Shown piece by piece: positions 33,876 through 44,635 of a DNA stretch of 64,000 nucleotides (positions within the stretch are counted from its first letter, which is position 1; every line of letters starts with the position of its first letter). The translations under genes and the position numbers were made by a program. The notes under the pieces were generated by a model, which worked only from the letters and a program-made list of their open reading frames with translations, was not told the DNA's origin and did no database searches. The stretch comes from Streptomyces galbus (GTDB taxonomy: Bacteria; Actinomycetota; Actinomycetes; Streptomycetales; Streptomycetaceae), in the NCBI RefSeq assembly GCF_005280195.1, contig NZ_SZPR01000008.1, forward strand, positions 469,346 through 533,345. Direction: 5' to 3'.

Positions 33876-35195
33876 CTACCGCGGTTCCGTTTGGCCGTTC
33901 TGGTTGGCGAGCGCGGCCGGGGTGAGCGGGTTCATGGCGGTGACGTCCCGCGGGGCCAGCGAGAAGCCCTGCCAGTGGACCGGCATGGGCTGCTGGTCCT
34001 CGTCGCGCGCGATGTGGTGGAAGCCGACGTTCACCCACAGGACGGGGTGGGTGAGGGTCTGCCCGTTGACCCACTTGTCGACGGACTTGCCGTGTCCCGT
34101 CCCGCAGTTGAGCGGGTTGTTGCTCGCGTACTGCTCGCACTTGTTGTACTCGGTGACGTACAGGTCGTGCTTGGTGAAGGGACGTCCGGAGTACTTGGTG
34201 GTGGCGCCGGGCACGAGCTCGTAGGACCGCGCGTGGCCGTCCTTGTTCTTGCCGGCCGTGCTCACCACCCGCCACCAGCGCATGGTGGCCGCGTCACCGG
34301 CGAGCTCCTTGGTGACCGCGGTGCGGGTGGTCTTCGCGGTCGGGCCCTGCTGGCCGCTCGCCGGGGCGCTGACCTTCGAGTCGTACTGCTCGACCTTGGT
34401 CTTGGAGGAGCCGTCGAGGCCGAAGTCGAGCCGCCAGAAGACGTTGTGGCTGTGGCTGGTGGCGTAGGAGTGGGCGCCCTTGCCGATGGGCCAGCCGCGG
34501 CCGTCGCCGGCGTCGTAGTCGAACGGCGAGAGGCTGCCGGTGGCTCCGACGTTCATGTTCAGGGTGCCGTCGTCGGAGAAGCGCCACTCGGTCATGTACT
34601 CGTACCAGCCGACCTTGTTGACGGTGTAGACGAGCAGGTCCTTGCCCTGGGCCTGGTACACCTTGTTGCCGGTGTCGGCCTGCATCCGGTACGCGTGCCC
34701 GCGCGACCGGGTGGTGGTGCACAGGCCCTTGACGTTCGGGTGGGCCGGGTCGAACGACTCGGGGACCTTGACGGTCTTGATGGTGCCGCCGGGGCACTCG
34801 GCGGGGGCCAGGTTCACCAGGCCCGAGCCGAAGTTGTAGTCGGTGACGTCGTTGTACTCGTTGGTGCCGTCGTCGTAGGGCACGTGGATCTGGGCGATCT
34901 TGGCGCTGTTGAGGACCTTGATCGGCTTGGGCTCGCCGGGCGGCTGGTAGCTGACGTCCTCCAGGACGAGGCCGGACTTGGCCTCGTAGCGCCAGCACAT
35001 CCGCCAGGTGGTGCCGGTGGAGAGCTTCTGTTCGATGCGGTAGGCCGCGCTGCAGGCCGGGGCGGGCGCGGGGGCCGTCCGGGGTCCGGCGGCGGCCGGT
35101 CCGGCGGCGGTGGTCACGCCGGCGGCGAGGGCCGCCACGGACAGGCCCAGGGCCGCCGCTCCCCGGCGGGCGCGACGCGTTCTGTTCATGTACAT
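33876..35195 (-). CDS. Secreted copper amine oxidase catalytic-domain-like protein
   Basis: 439-aa protein with a signal (RRGAAALGLSVAALAAGVTTAAG) and a mature part matching only the catalytic beta-sandwich of copper amine oxidases. SHSHNVFWRLDF carries two copper His (H248, H250) and GFHHIARDEDQQPMP the third. The base Asp probably is D119 (VTDYNFGSG). The topaquinone Tyr is expected at Y198 in WYEY, where the family has NY(D/E)Y, so the Asn is replaced by Trp. Full-length enzymes are ~640 aa with N2/N3 domains, absent here. The upstream gene 35263-36081 encodes an N-domain-like secreted protein, suggesting a split enzyme. Confidence 0.8.
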   Translation of the reverse strand: MYMNRTRRARRGAAALGLSVAALAAGVTTAAGPAAAGPRTAPAPAPACSAAYRIEQKLSTGTTWRMCWRYEAKSGLVLEDVSYQPPGEPKPIKVLNSAKIAQIHVPYDDGTNEYNDVTDYNFGSGLVNLAPAECPGGTIKTVKVPESFDPAHPNVKGLCTTTRSRGHAYRMQADTGNKVYQAQGKDLLVYTVNKVGWYEYMTEWRFSDDGTLNMNVGATGSLSPFDYDAGDGRGWPIGKGAHSYATSHSHNVFWRLDFGLDGSSKTKVEQYDSKVSAPASGQQGPTAKTTRTAVTKELAGDAATMRWWRVVSTAGKNKDGHARSYELVPGATTKYSGRPFTKHDLYVTEYNKCEQYASNNPLNCGTGHGKSVDKWVNGQTLTHPVLWVNVGFHHIARDEDQQPMPVHWQGFSLAPRDVTAMNPLTPAALANQNGQTEPR

Positions 35196-35262
35196 GAAGA
35201 CATGACTCCTCGACAGGAGGTACCGACAGGTACCGGGAGGTGAGAGATGACGGAACGGGCGC

Positions 35263-36081
35263 CTAGCCGGCCAGGCGGGCGACCTTGCGGGTGCTGAGGT
35301 CGATCACCAGGGACCTGGCGTCGATCCACGGGCCGTCCTTGACCTTCGGCAGCAGCCGCACGCAGCGGTGCTCGCCGCAGTGGTCCAGGGCGGCGGGCTC
35401 GGCGCCGGGCACGGCCCGGTAGACCATGCTCGCGAGCAGGAGCTGGTCCGGTGAGGTCAGCTCCTTGCCGGTGGCGTCCCGGTAGTCGGCCTTCAGGCCC
35501 GCGCCGAGCGGGTCGGCGATCAGCAGCCGGGCCGCCTCGGTCTGCTCCTCGGGGCTCAGCGGCGGCTGCACACCGTGCTGGGTCCCGGTCGCCTCCACGG
35601 TGCCGGTGGCGAGGTTCACCGTCCGGGTGACGAGCGTGTCGTTGCGGTAGTCGTAGTACGTGACGTCCGCGCGGCGCGGCGCGTCCGGGTCGTCGGCCTC
35701 GGCCGCGTCGGGCTCGGCGAGGTCGACGCCGAGGCGCTGCGGGCCGCGGTCGCCCCCGACGTCCTCACCGGCGGCCATCATCTGCCGGCTGAGCGCGATC
35801 CGCTCCGCGCGCCGGGTCTCGTCGTCGGTCAGCGGGTCGTGACCCGTCCCCCGGTCCCCCTCGGCCGGCGCCGCCTCGACGACCGCGGGCGGCACCGCGC
35901 CGCCCGCCCCGCCCTGCTGCCCCGCCGCGGCGGACGCCGACGCGGCGCCCGCCCGTCCTGCTGTGTCGTCGGCTCCCGCCGTGCCCGGCAGGGTGATCGC
36001 GACCATCACGGCCGTTCCGGTCACCGCGATGGCCGCGCCCGCCACCACCTTGCCCAGGTGGCGGCGCACTGTCGTGCGCAC
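35263..36081 (-). CDS. Secreted protein resembling copper amine oxidase N-domains
   Basis: 272-aa protein with a signal (VVAGAAIAVTGTAVMVAITLPG) and a Gly/Ala-rich linker. The C-terminal ~150 residues (VTYYDYRNDTLVTRTVNLAT, PLSPEEQTEAARLLIADP, AVPGAEPAALDHCGEHRCV, PWIDARSLVIDLSTRKV) resemble the N2/N3 domains that precede the catalytic domain of copper amine oxidases. Start GTG 36081 follows GGGGGA. It is transcribed towards 33876-35195 with a 67-bp gap, so the two polypeptides may be made together and assemble outside the cell. A recognised signature alone would not secure the function. Confidence 0.6.
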   Translation of the reverse strand: MRTTVRRHLGKVVAGAAIAVTGTAVMVAITLPGTAGADDTAGRAGAASASAAAGQQGGAGGAVPPAVVEAAPAEGDRGTGHDPLTDDETRRAERIALSRQMMAAGEDVGGDRGPQRLGVDLAEPDAAEADDPDAPRRADVTYYDYRNDTLVTRTVNLATGTVEATGTQHGVQPPLSPEEQTEAARLLIADPLGAGLKADYRDATGKELTSPDQLLLASMVYRAVPGAEPAALDHCGEHRCVRLLPKVKDGPWIDARSLVIDLSTRKVARLAG

Positions 36082-36273
36082 AATGTCCCCCTACTCCCCC
36101 TGTGTCCCCGGGAGTATGTGTCTGCCCCACTGGTGTCGGCATGCACCCGTACGGACGCATGCGCTGGTCGTCGGGTAAGAGGGACGTAAGTCATAGGTGG
36201 TTCCACGAGTTTCCGGGAGACTCGGTAAGTAAGGCGCCCCCCGCGCCGGTGGACACCTGAAAGAGTTGTATCC

Positions 36274-38433
<2,160 letters not shown>

Positions 38434-38458
38434 CCGGCGGCCGGACCACGGGCGCGGC

Positions 38459-38492
38459 GAGGGGCGCGGGGACCTGGGTCCCCGCGCCCCTC
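38459..38492 (+). terminator. Strong hairpin terminator after glgX
   Basis: 15-bp perfect stem GAGGGGCGCGGGGAC with its complement and a CTGG loop, 26 bp after the glgX stop and 78 bp before treY. Confidence 0.75.
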
Positions 38493-38569
38493 GTCCGTGC
38501 CGGAGCCCGCCCCGCCGCGTCCGGGTGTCGATACGCAGGAACCCGCCGGGAGCGGGTACGTAGGTGTGC

Positions 38570-40960
38570 ATGACGCCTGAGCCCGTGCCCCCCGTCCCCA
38601 CCGCCACCTACCGGCTCCAGCTCCAGCCCGGCTTCCCGTTCGCCGCTGCGGCGGACGCCGTGCCCTACCTCGCCTCGCTCGGCATCTCCCACCTGCACCT
38701 CTCGCCGGTCCTGGAGGCCGTGCCGGGGTCGCTGCACGGGTACGACGTGGTCGACCCCGCGCGCGTGCGCGAGGAGCTCGGCGGCGAGGACGGGCTGCGC
38801 GAGCTGGCCCGGGCCGCGCGCGAGCACGGCCTCGGCCTGGTCGTGGACATCGTGCCGAACCACATGGCGATGGCCCCGCGCCACAACCGCCCCCTGTGGG
38901 AGGTGCTGCGCGAGGGCCCCGCCTCGCCCTACGCGCGCTGGTTCGACATCGACTGGGAGGCGCAGGCCGGGCAGCTCCTGCTGCCCGTGCTCGGCGGGCC
39001 GCTCGGCGAGGAGATCGAGCAGCTCACGGTCGACGGGGACGTGCTGCGCTACTACGACCACGTCTTCCCGCTGCGCGAGGGCACCGCCGGCCTGCCGCTG
39101 CCGGAGCTGCTGGACGCCCAGTGGTACCGGCCGGTGTGGTGGCGGCTGGCCCGCACCGAGCTGAACTACCGGCGGTTCTTCAGCATCTCCGAGCTGATCG
39201 GGGTGCGGGTGGAGGACCCGCAGGTGTTCGAGGCCACCCACGGCACGATCCTGCGGCTGCTGCACGAGGGCGTGATCGACGGGCTGCGCATCGACCACCC
39301 CGACGGCCTCGCCGACCCCGACGGCTACCTGCAGCGGCTGCACGAGGCGACCGGCGGCCGCTGGACGGTCGTCGAGAAGATCCTCGCCGACGGCGAGCAC
39401 CTGCCGCCCACCTGGCCCGTCGCCGGCACCACCGGCTACGACGCCCTGCGCCACGTCGACGGCCTGTTCGCCGACCCCGCGGGCGCCGGCGAGCTGGTGA
39501 CCCGCTACCGCGCCTTCGCCGCCCCGCAGACCGACCGGGGCGGCGACTGGGCGGCGACCGTCCGCCGGGCCGCGTACGCGGTGCTCACCCACGAGCTGGC
39601 CACCGAGCTGGACCGGCTCGTGCGCACGGCCGTCAAGGTGTGCGCCGCCTCGCCCGACCCCGCCCTGCGCGACCGGGCGCCCTGGGCGCTGCGCACCGCC
39701 CTGGAGGAGCTGCTGGTCCGCATGGAGGTGTACCGGCCGTACGCCTCGGTCGACGCGGCGGAGGTGGTCACCGAGGAGGCCGCCGCCGAGGCCCGGCAGG
39801 CGTTCGTGGTGCCGGAGGAGGCCGGCGTCGTCGACGTCGTGCGGGACCTGGTGCTCGGGCGGCGCGGCGGGGACGTCCCGGCGGCCGCGGAGTTCCGCGC
39901 CCGGTTCGCGCAGACCTCGTCCGCGCTGCGCGCCAAGTCGGTCGAGGACACCGCGTTCTACCGGTACGTGCCGCTGCTGTCGGCGACCGAGGTGGGCGGC
40001 GACCCGGGCGCCCCGGCGGTGTCGCCGGAGGACTTCCACGCGTACTGCGCGCGCGTGCAGCGCGACTGGCCGCTGACCGGGACGGTCGTGTCCACCCACG
40101 ACACCAAGCGCAGCGCCGACGTGCGCGCCGCGCTGGCCGTGCTCACCGAGTGCCCGGAGCGCTGGGCCGGTGCCCTGGCCGACGCGAGCCACCCGGACGA
40201 GGCCGTGCCGGACGCCCAGCTCGCGTGGGCGGCCTGGCAGACGGTGTTCGGCCTGGGCCCGGCCGACCCCGAGCGGGTGCAGGACGCGCTGCTCAAGCAC
40301 GTGCGCGAGGCGGGCCTGTACACGAGCTGGACCGAGCAGGAGCCGCCGTACGAGGAGGCGGTGGCCGCGTTCGTCGCGCAGGGGCCGTGCGGGAGGCCCG
40401 GCGCCCACGTGACCGCCCTGCGCGACGCGCTCGCGCCGCACATCCGGTCCAACGTACTGGGCACCGCCCTGGTCCACCTGACCATGCCGGGCGTCCCGGA
40501 CGTCTACCAGGGCACGGAGGGCGAGTACCGGGCCCTGGTGGACCCCGACAACCGGCGCCCGGCGGGGTTCCCGCCCGCGGACCCGGGCGACAAGAACGCC
40601 GTGACCGCCGCCGCGCTCACACTGCGGGCGCGGTACCCGGACGCCTTCGGCGCGTCGGCGTCGTACGCGCCGCTGCCCGCCGAGGGGCCGGCCGCGGACC
40701 ACTGCCTGGCGTTCGCGCGCTCCGGGGCCGTCGTCACCGCGGTGACCCGGCTGTCGCTGCGGCTGGCGGAGGCCGGCGGCTGGGGCGACACCCGGCTGCC
40801 GCTGCCGCCCGGGTGGTGGGGCGACGCCCTCACCCCCGGCCGGAAGTTCACGGGACACGTGCACGTGGCCGAGCTGTTCGAGCGGCTGCCGGTGGCGCTG
40901 CTGGAACGCATCGACGACGGCGACGGCGGTTCCGGCAACGGCGGCCAGGTCGCCAGGTAG
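38570..40960 (+). CDS. treY: Maltooligosyltrehalose synthase TreY
   Basis: 796-aa GH13 enzyme converting the reducing end of maltooligosaccharides to a trehalose unit by intramolecular transglucosylation. TATYRLQLQPGFPFAAAADA is the characteristic start. DIVPNHMAMA, the nucleophile motif GLRIDHPDGLADPDGYL and the acid motif EKILADGEHLPPTWPVAGTTGYD are typical of TreY. ATG 38570 is preferred over GTG 38564. Acts with TreZ (48871-50616) downstream. The two are separated by ~8 kb of unrelated genes here, so they are not in one operon. Confidence 0.94.
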   Translation: MTPEPVPPVPTATYRLQLQPGFPFAAAADAVPYLASLGISHLHLSPVLEAVPGSLHGYDVVDPARVREELGGEDGLRELARAAREHGLGLVVDIVPNHMAMAPRHNRPLWEVLREGPASPYARWFDIDWEAQAGQLLLPVLGGPLGEEIEQLTVDGDVLRYYDHVFPLREGTAGLPLPELLDAQWYRPVWWRLARTELNYRRFFSISELIGVRVEDPQVFEATHGTILRLLHEGVIDGLRIDHPDGLADPDGYLQRLHEATGGRWTVVEKILADGEHLPPTWPVAGTTGYDALRHVDGLFADPAGAGELVTRYRAFAAPQTDRGGDWAATVRRAAYAVLTHELATELDRLVRTAVKVCAASPDPALRDRAPWALRTALEELLVRMEVYRPYASVDAAEVVTEEAAAEARQAFVVPEEAGVVDVVRDLVLGRRGGDVPAAAEFRARFAQTSSALRAKSVEDTAFYRYVPLLSATEVGGDPGAPAVSPEDFHAYCARVQRDWPLTGTVVSTHDTKRSADVRAALAVLTECPERWAGALADASHPDEAVPDAQLAWAAWQTVFGLGPADPERVQDALLKHVREAGLYTSWTEQEPPYEEAVAAFVAQGPCGRPGAHVTALRDALAPHIRSNVLGTALVHLTMPGVPDVYQGTEGEYRALVDPDNRRPAGFPPADPGDKNAVTAAALTLRARYPDAFGASASYAPLPAEGPAADHCLAFARSGAVVTAVTRLSLRLAEAGGWGDTRLPLPPGWWGDALTPGRKFTGHVHVAELFERLPVALLERIDDGDGGSGNGGQVAR

Positions 40961-41270
40961 CGGAGGGTCCGGGCGGCCGGGGCATCACTGGCCGCCCGGG
41001 CGACACAACCGGCGCGGGCGGCCTCCGGACGGGGGGGCGCCCGCGCGGGCCCGGGGTCCGCCGACCGGCTCCCCGGTCGACGGACCACAGCTTGGCGGTG
41101 GCTTCTCACCGGCGACCGGACACGGTCGTCGGCGACGGGGTCGGTACGAGGAACTCCGCCGCGACCGGCCGGACGACTTCCGGGTGAGCCGCGAGGAGTA
41201 CGGCCGGAACGTCTACACCTGACCTGCGGCCGCTCAGCTGGTCCGACTCACCTCCGCTCGCGGGCAGGAC
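40961..41270. other. Intergenic region downstream of treY with possible gene remnant
   Basis: No complete gene. Near the end, one frame reads YEELRRDRPDDFRVSREEYG and stops at 41220-41222, with coding-like codon use but no start, ribosome site or upstream continuity. Possibly the 3' relic of a lost gene. Confidence 0.3.
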
Positions 41271-41963
41271 TCAGAAGTCGTCCGCGCCGTTGCGGAGTTC
41301 CGGGGTCCAGTAGCCGGTGAGGGCCTTGGCCGGGTCGGCGGCGATGCCGTCGTTGCCGGGGGCGGTGACGGGGATGACCGTGGAGTCGCCCTCCAGCTGC
41401 ACGGAGAATGCCGACACCGGCTCGTTGTCCTCGTCGACCCCGCCGTCCGACAGCTTCACCAGGGCGTACGCCGGGGCCCCGGCCGTGAGGACGACCGGCG
41501 TGGCCGGCTTGCTCTTGGCGACCGCCGGGACGTCCTGCTTGTGGCTCTCCAGGAACTGGATGTGCGGGAAGCCCGCCAGCCGGCAGGAGTGTCCGGAGGT
41601 GTTGCGGGCCGTGAGGACGATGTGGGTGTAGGGCGGGCCGTCCTGCGTGGCGGCGCTGACCCGGACGCCCTTCGCCGTGCAGGCCGGGGTGGAGGCCGTC
41701 CCGCGTCCACCGGTCGAGCCGGTGGCGCCGGTGGCGCCCTTCGCCCCCGCCGAGCGCGCGGAGGCGGCCGGCCCCGCCGCCCCGGAGGTGACCGTGTCCT
41801 TGGCGGCCGTCGTCGCGTCGGCCGCCGGTGACGACGCCACCGTGGCCGCCGCGGTCGGCCGGGACGACGACGTGCTGCCGGAGTCGCTCTGGCAGGCAGT
41901 GAGCGACAGGGCGAGGGCCGTGCCCGCGACGGCGAGCAGCGTGGAGCGGTGCAGCGTGTTCAT
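41271..41963 (-). CDS. DUF4232 lipoprotein with collagen-like linker
   Basis: 230-aa secreted protein. STLLAVAGTALALSLTAC gives an Sec signal with lipobox LTAC. A Ser/Ala/Thr-rich linker with a GATGATGSTGGRG collagen-like stretch precedes the DUF4232 domain (CTAKGVRVSAATQDGPPYTH, NTSGHSCRLAGFPHIQFL, two Cys forming a likely disulfide, YALVKLSDGGVDED). DUF4232 is a common actinobacterial surface domain of unknown role. ATG 41963. It is divergent from the XRE/NB-ARC regulator. Confidence 0.88.
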   Translation of the reverse strand: MNTLHRSTLLAVAGTALALSLTACQSDSGSTSSSRPTAAATVASSPAADATTAAKDTVTSGAAGPAASARSAGAKGATGATGSTGGRGTASTPACTAKGVRVSAATQDGPPYTHIVLTARNTSGHSCRLAGFPHIQFLESHKQDVPAVAKSKPATPVVLTAGAPAYALVKLSDGGVDEDNEPVSAFSVQLEGDSTVIPVTAPGNDGIAADPAKALTGYWTPELRNGADDF

Positions 41964-42267
41964 GGAGTGGTCCCCCGTGTGTGGTGCGGGCCGCGGCGCG
42001 GTGCCGCGGCCCGGATGGTGGTGCGGTCGGTCGACGACGGAGGGGATCCAGGCCCATGTGCCCCGGTGCCCCGGTGCCCCAGGGCCCCGCGGTCACGACG
42101 GGACGGCCGGACCCGTGCAGGCCCGTGACCAGGCGCTCCGTGTCGGTCTTCAGTCGACCACTTCCGGTCTTCCTCGCCCAGGCAGTTCCCCCTGCAGAAG
42201 TACGGTCGGCGATACTTCTGCCGGGGGGCTCTCATCCGGACGAGCCGGACCATCGGGGAAATCAGCG
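41964..42267. other. 304-bp divergent promoter region
   Basis: Shared by the DUF4232 gene (leftwards) and the XRE/NB-ARC regulator (rightwards). It contains a GC-rich hairpin (CGGGCCGCGGC / GCCGCGGCCCG, 41987-42013) in the DUF4232 leader, GGTGCCCC-type direct repeats near 42058-42080, and the dyad at 42195-42220. No gene seen in it. Confidence 0.5.
42195..42220. promoter_or_regulatory. Dyad CAGAAGTA-N10-TACTTCTG upstream of XRE/NB-ARC regulator
   Basis: Perfect 8-bp inverted half-sites with a 10-bp spacer, A/T-richer than the surroundings, ending 47 bp before the GTG start. Position and symmetry suit binding by a dimeric HTH protein, perhaps the regulator itself. Confidence 0.5.
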
Positions 42268-44493
42268 GTGCACGACGGCACGTCTTCGGGCAGGAACTTC
42301 GGGCAGCGGTTGCGGTCCCTGCGGGTGAATGCCGGACTGAGCCAGGAGGCGCTGTCCCACGAGGCCGGCGTGAGCGTGCGGGCACTGGCCGACATGGAGC
42401 GCGGGCGGACCCGCGGTCCCCAGCGCCGTACGGTGCGGGCGCTGGCGGAGGCGCTGGGCCTGGACGCGGCCGGTGCCGACGAGCTGGAGGAGGCCGCGAG
42501 CCTCGGCCGGCCCCGCCCCTGCCGGTCGGCGGTCGCCGCCCAGCTGTCCGCCGCCGAGCCGGCGTCCGCCATGGCCGCGCGTGCACCCGACCTGCTGCCG
42601 CGCCCACCGCGCGGCTTCCACGGCCGGGCGGCGGAACTCGCGGCCCTGACCCGGGCCACCCACGGCGAGGCCCCGGTCTGCCTGGTCGTCGGACCGGCCG
42701 GGGTCGGGAAGACCGCCCTGGTCCTGCACTGGGCCCACCGCGACCCCGCCGGGCCCGGCGACGGGCGCCTCCACGCCGACCTGCGCGGCTTCAGCGGCAC
42801 GGGCGAGCCGACCGCCGTCGAGGTGCTGCACGAGTTCCTGACGGCCCTGGGCGTGCCGCGGGAGCGGATACCGGAGTCGGAGAACGGTGCGGCCGCACTG
42901 TTCCGGTCGCTGGCCGCCGACCGCCGGCTGCTGGTCGTCCTCGACAACGCCCGCGACTCCGAACAGGTCAGGCCGCTCCTGCCCGGCGGTGACCGCTGCG
43001 TCACCGTCGTCACCAGCAGGCACCGGCTGCCAGGGCTGATCGTCAGCGACTCCGCCCGGCCCGTCACCGTCGACGTCCTCGCTCCCCCGGACGGCACCGC
43101 CCTCCTGGCCCGGGTGCTCGGCACGCACCGGGTGCACGCCGAGCCGGCGGCCGCGCTCCGCCTGGCCGAGCTGTGCGGCGGACTGCCGCTGGCCCTGCGG
43201 GTCGTGGCCGCCCGCCTCGCCGGCCGGCCCGACTGGTCCCTGGAGTCGATGGCCGATGAACTGTCGGACCGGACACGCCGCCTGAGCCTGCTCGACCTGG
43301 AGGACACCGGTGTCCGCGCCGCACTGCACCTGACACTGCAGCAGCTCCCGGCGCACGTCTCCGGGGTGTTCGCCCACCTCGGCCGTCACCCGGGCACCCA
43401 CATCGACCGCTACGCGGCGGCCGCCCTGGCGGGCACGGATCCGGCGGCCGCCGAGAGCGCCCTTGAGCAGCTGACGGCCGCGCACCTACTCACCGAGACG
43501 GCGCCCGGCCGGTGGGCGATGCACGACCTGGTGCGGCTGTACGCCCGCAGCCTGGACGCCCACCCCGACACCCTCAAGCGCGTCCTCGACCACTACATCG
43601 CCACGGGCACCGGGGCCGTGGCGGCGGCCGAACCGGGCGCGGAGGACTGCTTCCCGCTCCCGTCCGACTTCGTCCCGCCCGCCGCGGTGCGACGGTTCGA
43701 CGACCGCTCCGCCGCCGTGGCCTGGTACGCCGCCGAGCGCGACAACCTCACCCGAGCGGTCGCCGCGGCCGACGCCGCCGAACTGCACGACAGGACCTGG
43801 CGCATCGTCATGACGATGTGGCCGCTGATCGTGTGGCGCGTGCGCGACGGCTGGGCCCCGCTCCTGCGGACCGCCCTCACGGCCACGCGCGCCGACGCCG
43901 ACGAGCACGGCGAGGCCCGGGTCCTCAACGTCCTCGGCTGGGTCCTGACCGAGGAGGACCGCACCCCGGAAGCACTCGTCCACCTGGAGGCCGCGTCCAC
44001 GCTCGCCGCTCGCGCCGGCGACGCGTTCGCCGAGGCCAACGCACTGATCGTGCTGGCCATGGCCCAGGCTTCCCTGGGGCGCCTCGACGACGCCGCCGAC
44101 AGCTGCGAGCGCGCGGCCGACCTGGCCCGCCGGATCGGCGACCGCAGGATGGAACGCCTCTCCACCCAACACCTCGCCCGCCACCAGGCCGACGCCGGAC
44201 ACTGGCACCGGGCCCTCACCACCGCGACCCACGCCCTGGCCCTCGAGCAGCGACCCGAGACGACCGACATCCCGCACGTCCTGCTGCTCACCATCAGGGG
44301 GGAAGCACTGCTCGGACTCGGGAAACAGGACGAGGGCATCAGCCAGCTCGACCTCGCCGCACGGGAAGCGGAATCGGCCGGCTACGACGACGGCGCGCTG
44401 CGGGCACTCACCGCCCTCCTGCGGGCATCGGCGGACCCGGAGGTCCAGGCACGGTACGACGCGGCGCTCAGTCGACTCACCCCCCGCACCTGA
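42268..44493 (+). CDS. XRE/NB-ARC/TPR transcriptional regulator (AfsR-related, no SARP domain)
   Basis: 741-aa cytosolic regulator. Residues ~8-75 are an XRE helix-turn-helix (LRVNAGLSQEALSHEAGVSV). Residues ~115-400 are an NB-ARC-type ATPase with P-loop GPAGVGKTAL (142-151), Walker B RLLVVLDNARD and GLPLALRVVAARLAG. Residues ~450-740 form TPR-like repeats (EALVHLEAASTLAARAGD). The architecture is that of AfsR-like signal-dependent ATPases with an XRE instead of SARP head. GTG 42268 follows GGGGAA. Its targets probably include the divergent DUF4232 gene or the peptidase genes downstream; unproved. Confidence 0.85.
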   Translation: MHDGTSSGRNFGQRLRSLRVNAGLSQEALSHEAGVSVRALADMERGRTRGPQRRTVRALAEALGLDAAGADELEEAASLGRPRPCRSAVAAQLSAAEPASAMAARAPDLLPRPPRGFHGRAAELAALTRATHGEAPVCLVVGPAGVGKTALVLHWAHRDPAGPGDGRLHADLRGFSGTGEPTAVEVLHEFLTALGVPRERIPESENGAAALFRSLAADRRLLVVLDNARDSEQVRPLLPGGDRCVTVVTSRHRLPGLIVSDSARPVTVDVLAPPDGTALLARVLGTHRVHAEPAAALRLAELCGGLPLALRVVAARLAGRPDWSLESMADELSDRTRRLSLLDLEDTGVRAALHLTLQQLPAHVSGVFAHLGRHPGTHIDRYAAAALAGTDPAAAESALEQLTAAHLLTETAPGRWAMHDLVRLYARSLDAHPDTLKRVLDHYIATGTGAVAAAEPGAEDCFPLPSDFVPPAAVRRFDDRSAAVAWYAAERDNLTRAVAAADAAELHDRTWRIVMTMWPLIVWRVRDGWAPLLRTALTATRADADEHGEARVLNVLGWVLTEEDRTPEALVHLEAASTLAARAGDAFAEANALIVLAMAQASLGRLDDAADSCERAADLARRIGDRRMERLSTQHLARHQADAGHWHRALTTATHALALEQRPETTDIPHVLLLTIRGEALLGLGKQDEGISQLDLAAREAESAGYDDGALRALTALLRASADPEVQARYDAALSRLTPRT

Positions 44494-44635
44494 CCCTGAC
44501 GCACCCGCTGGGCGGGCCCGGGAGGGAGGCCGCGAGCGGGTCGGGAAGACCGCCGCCGGGGCCTCGCCGCCGCGCCTTGACAGTCGCCGGTGTCCGTGGG
44601 GTACTGCGCACAGCAGGCCGGACAATCCGACGGGG

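Noticed and set aside
41647..42267. 207-residue N-terminal extension of the XRE/NB-ARC regulator
   Set aside because: It would run antisense through the DUF4232 gene and its promoter; GTG 42268 has a ribosome site and starts the HTH.
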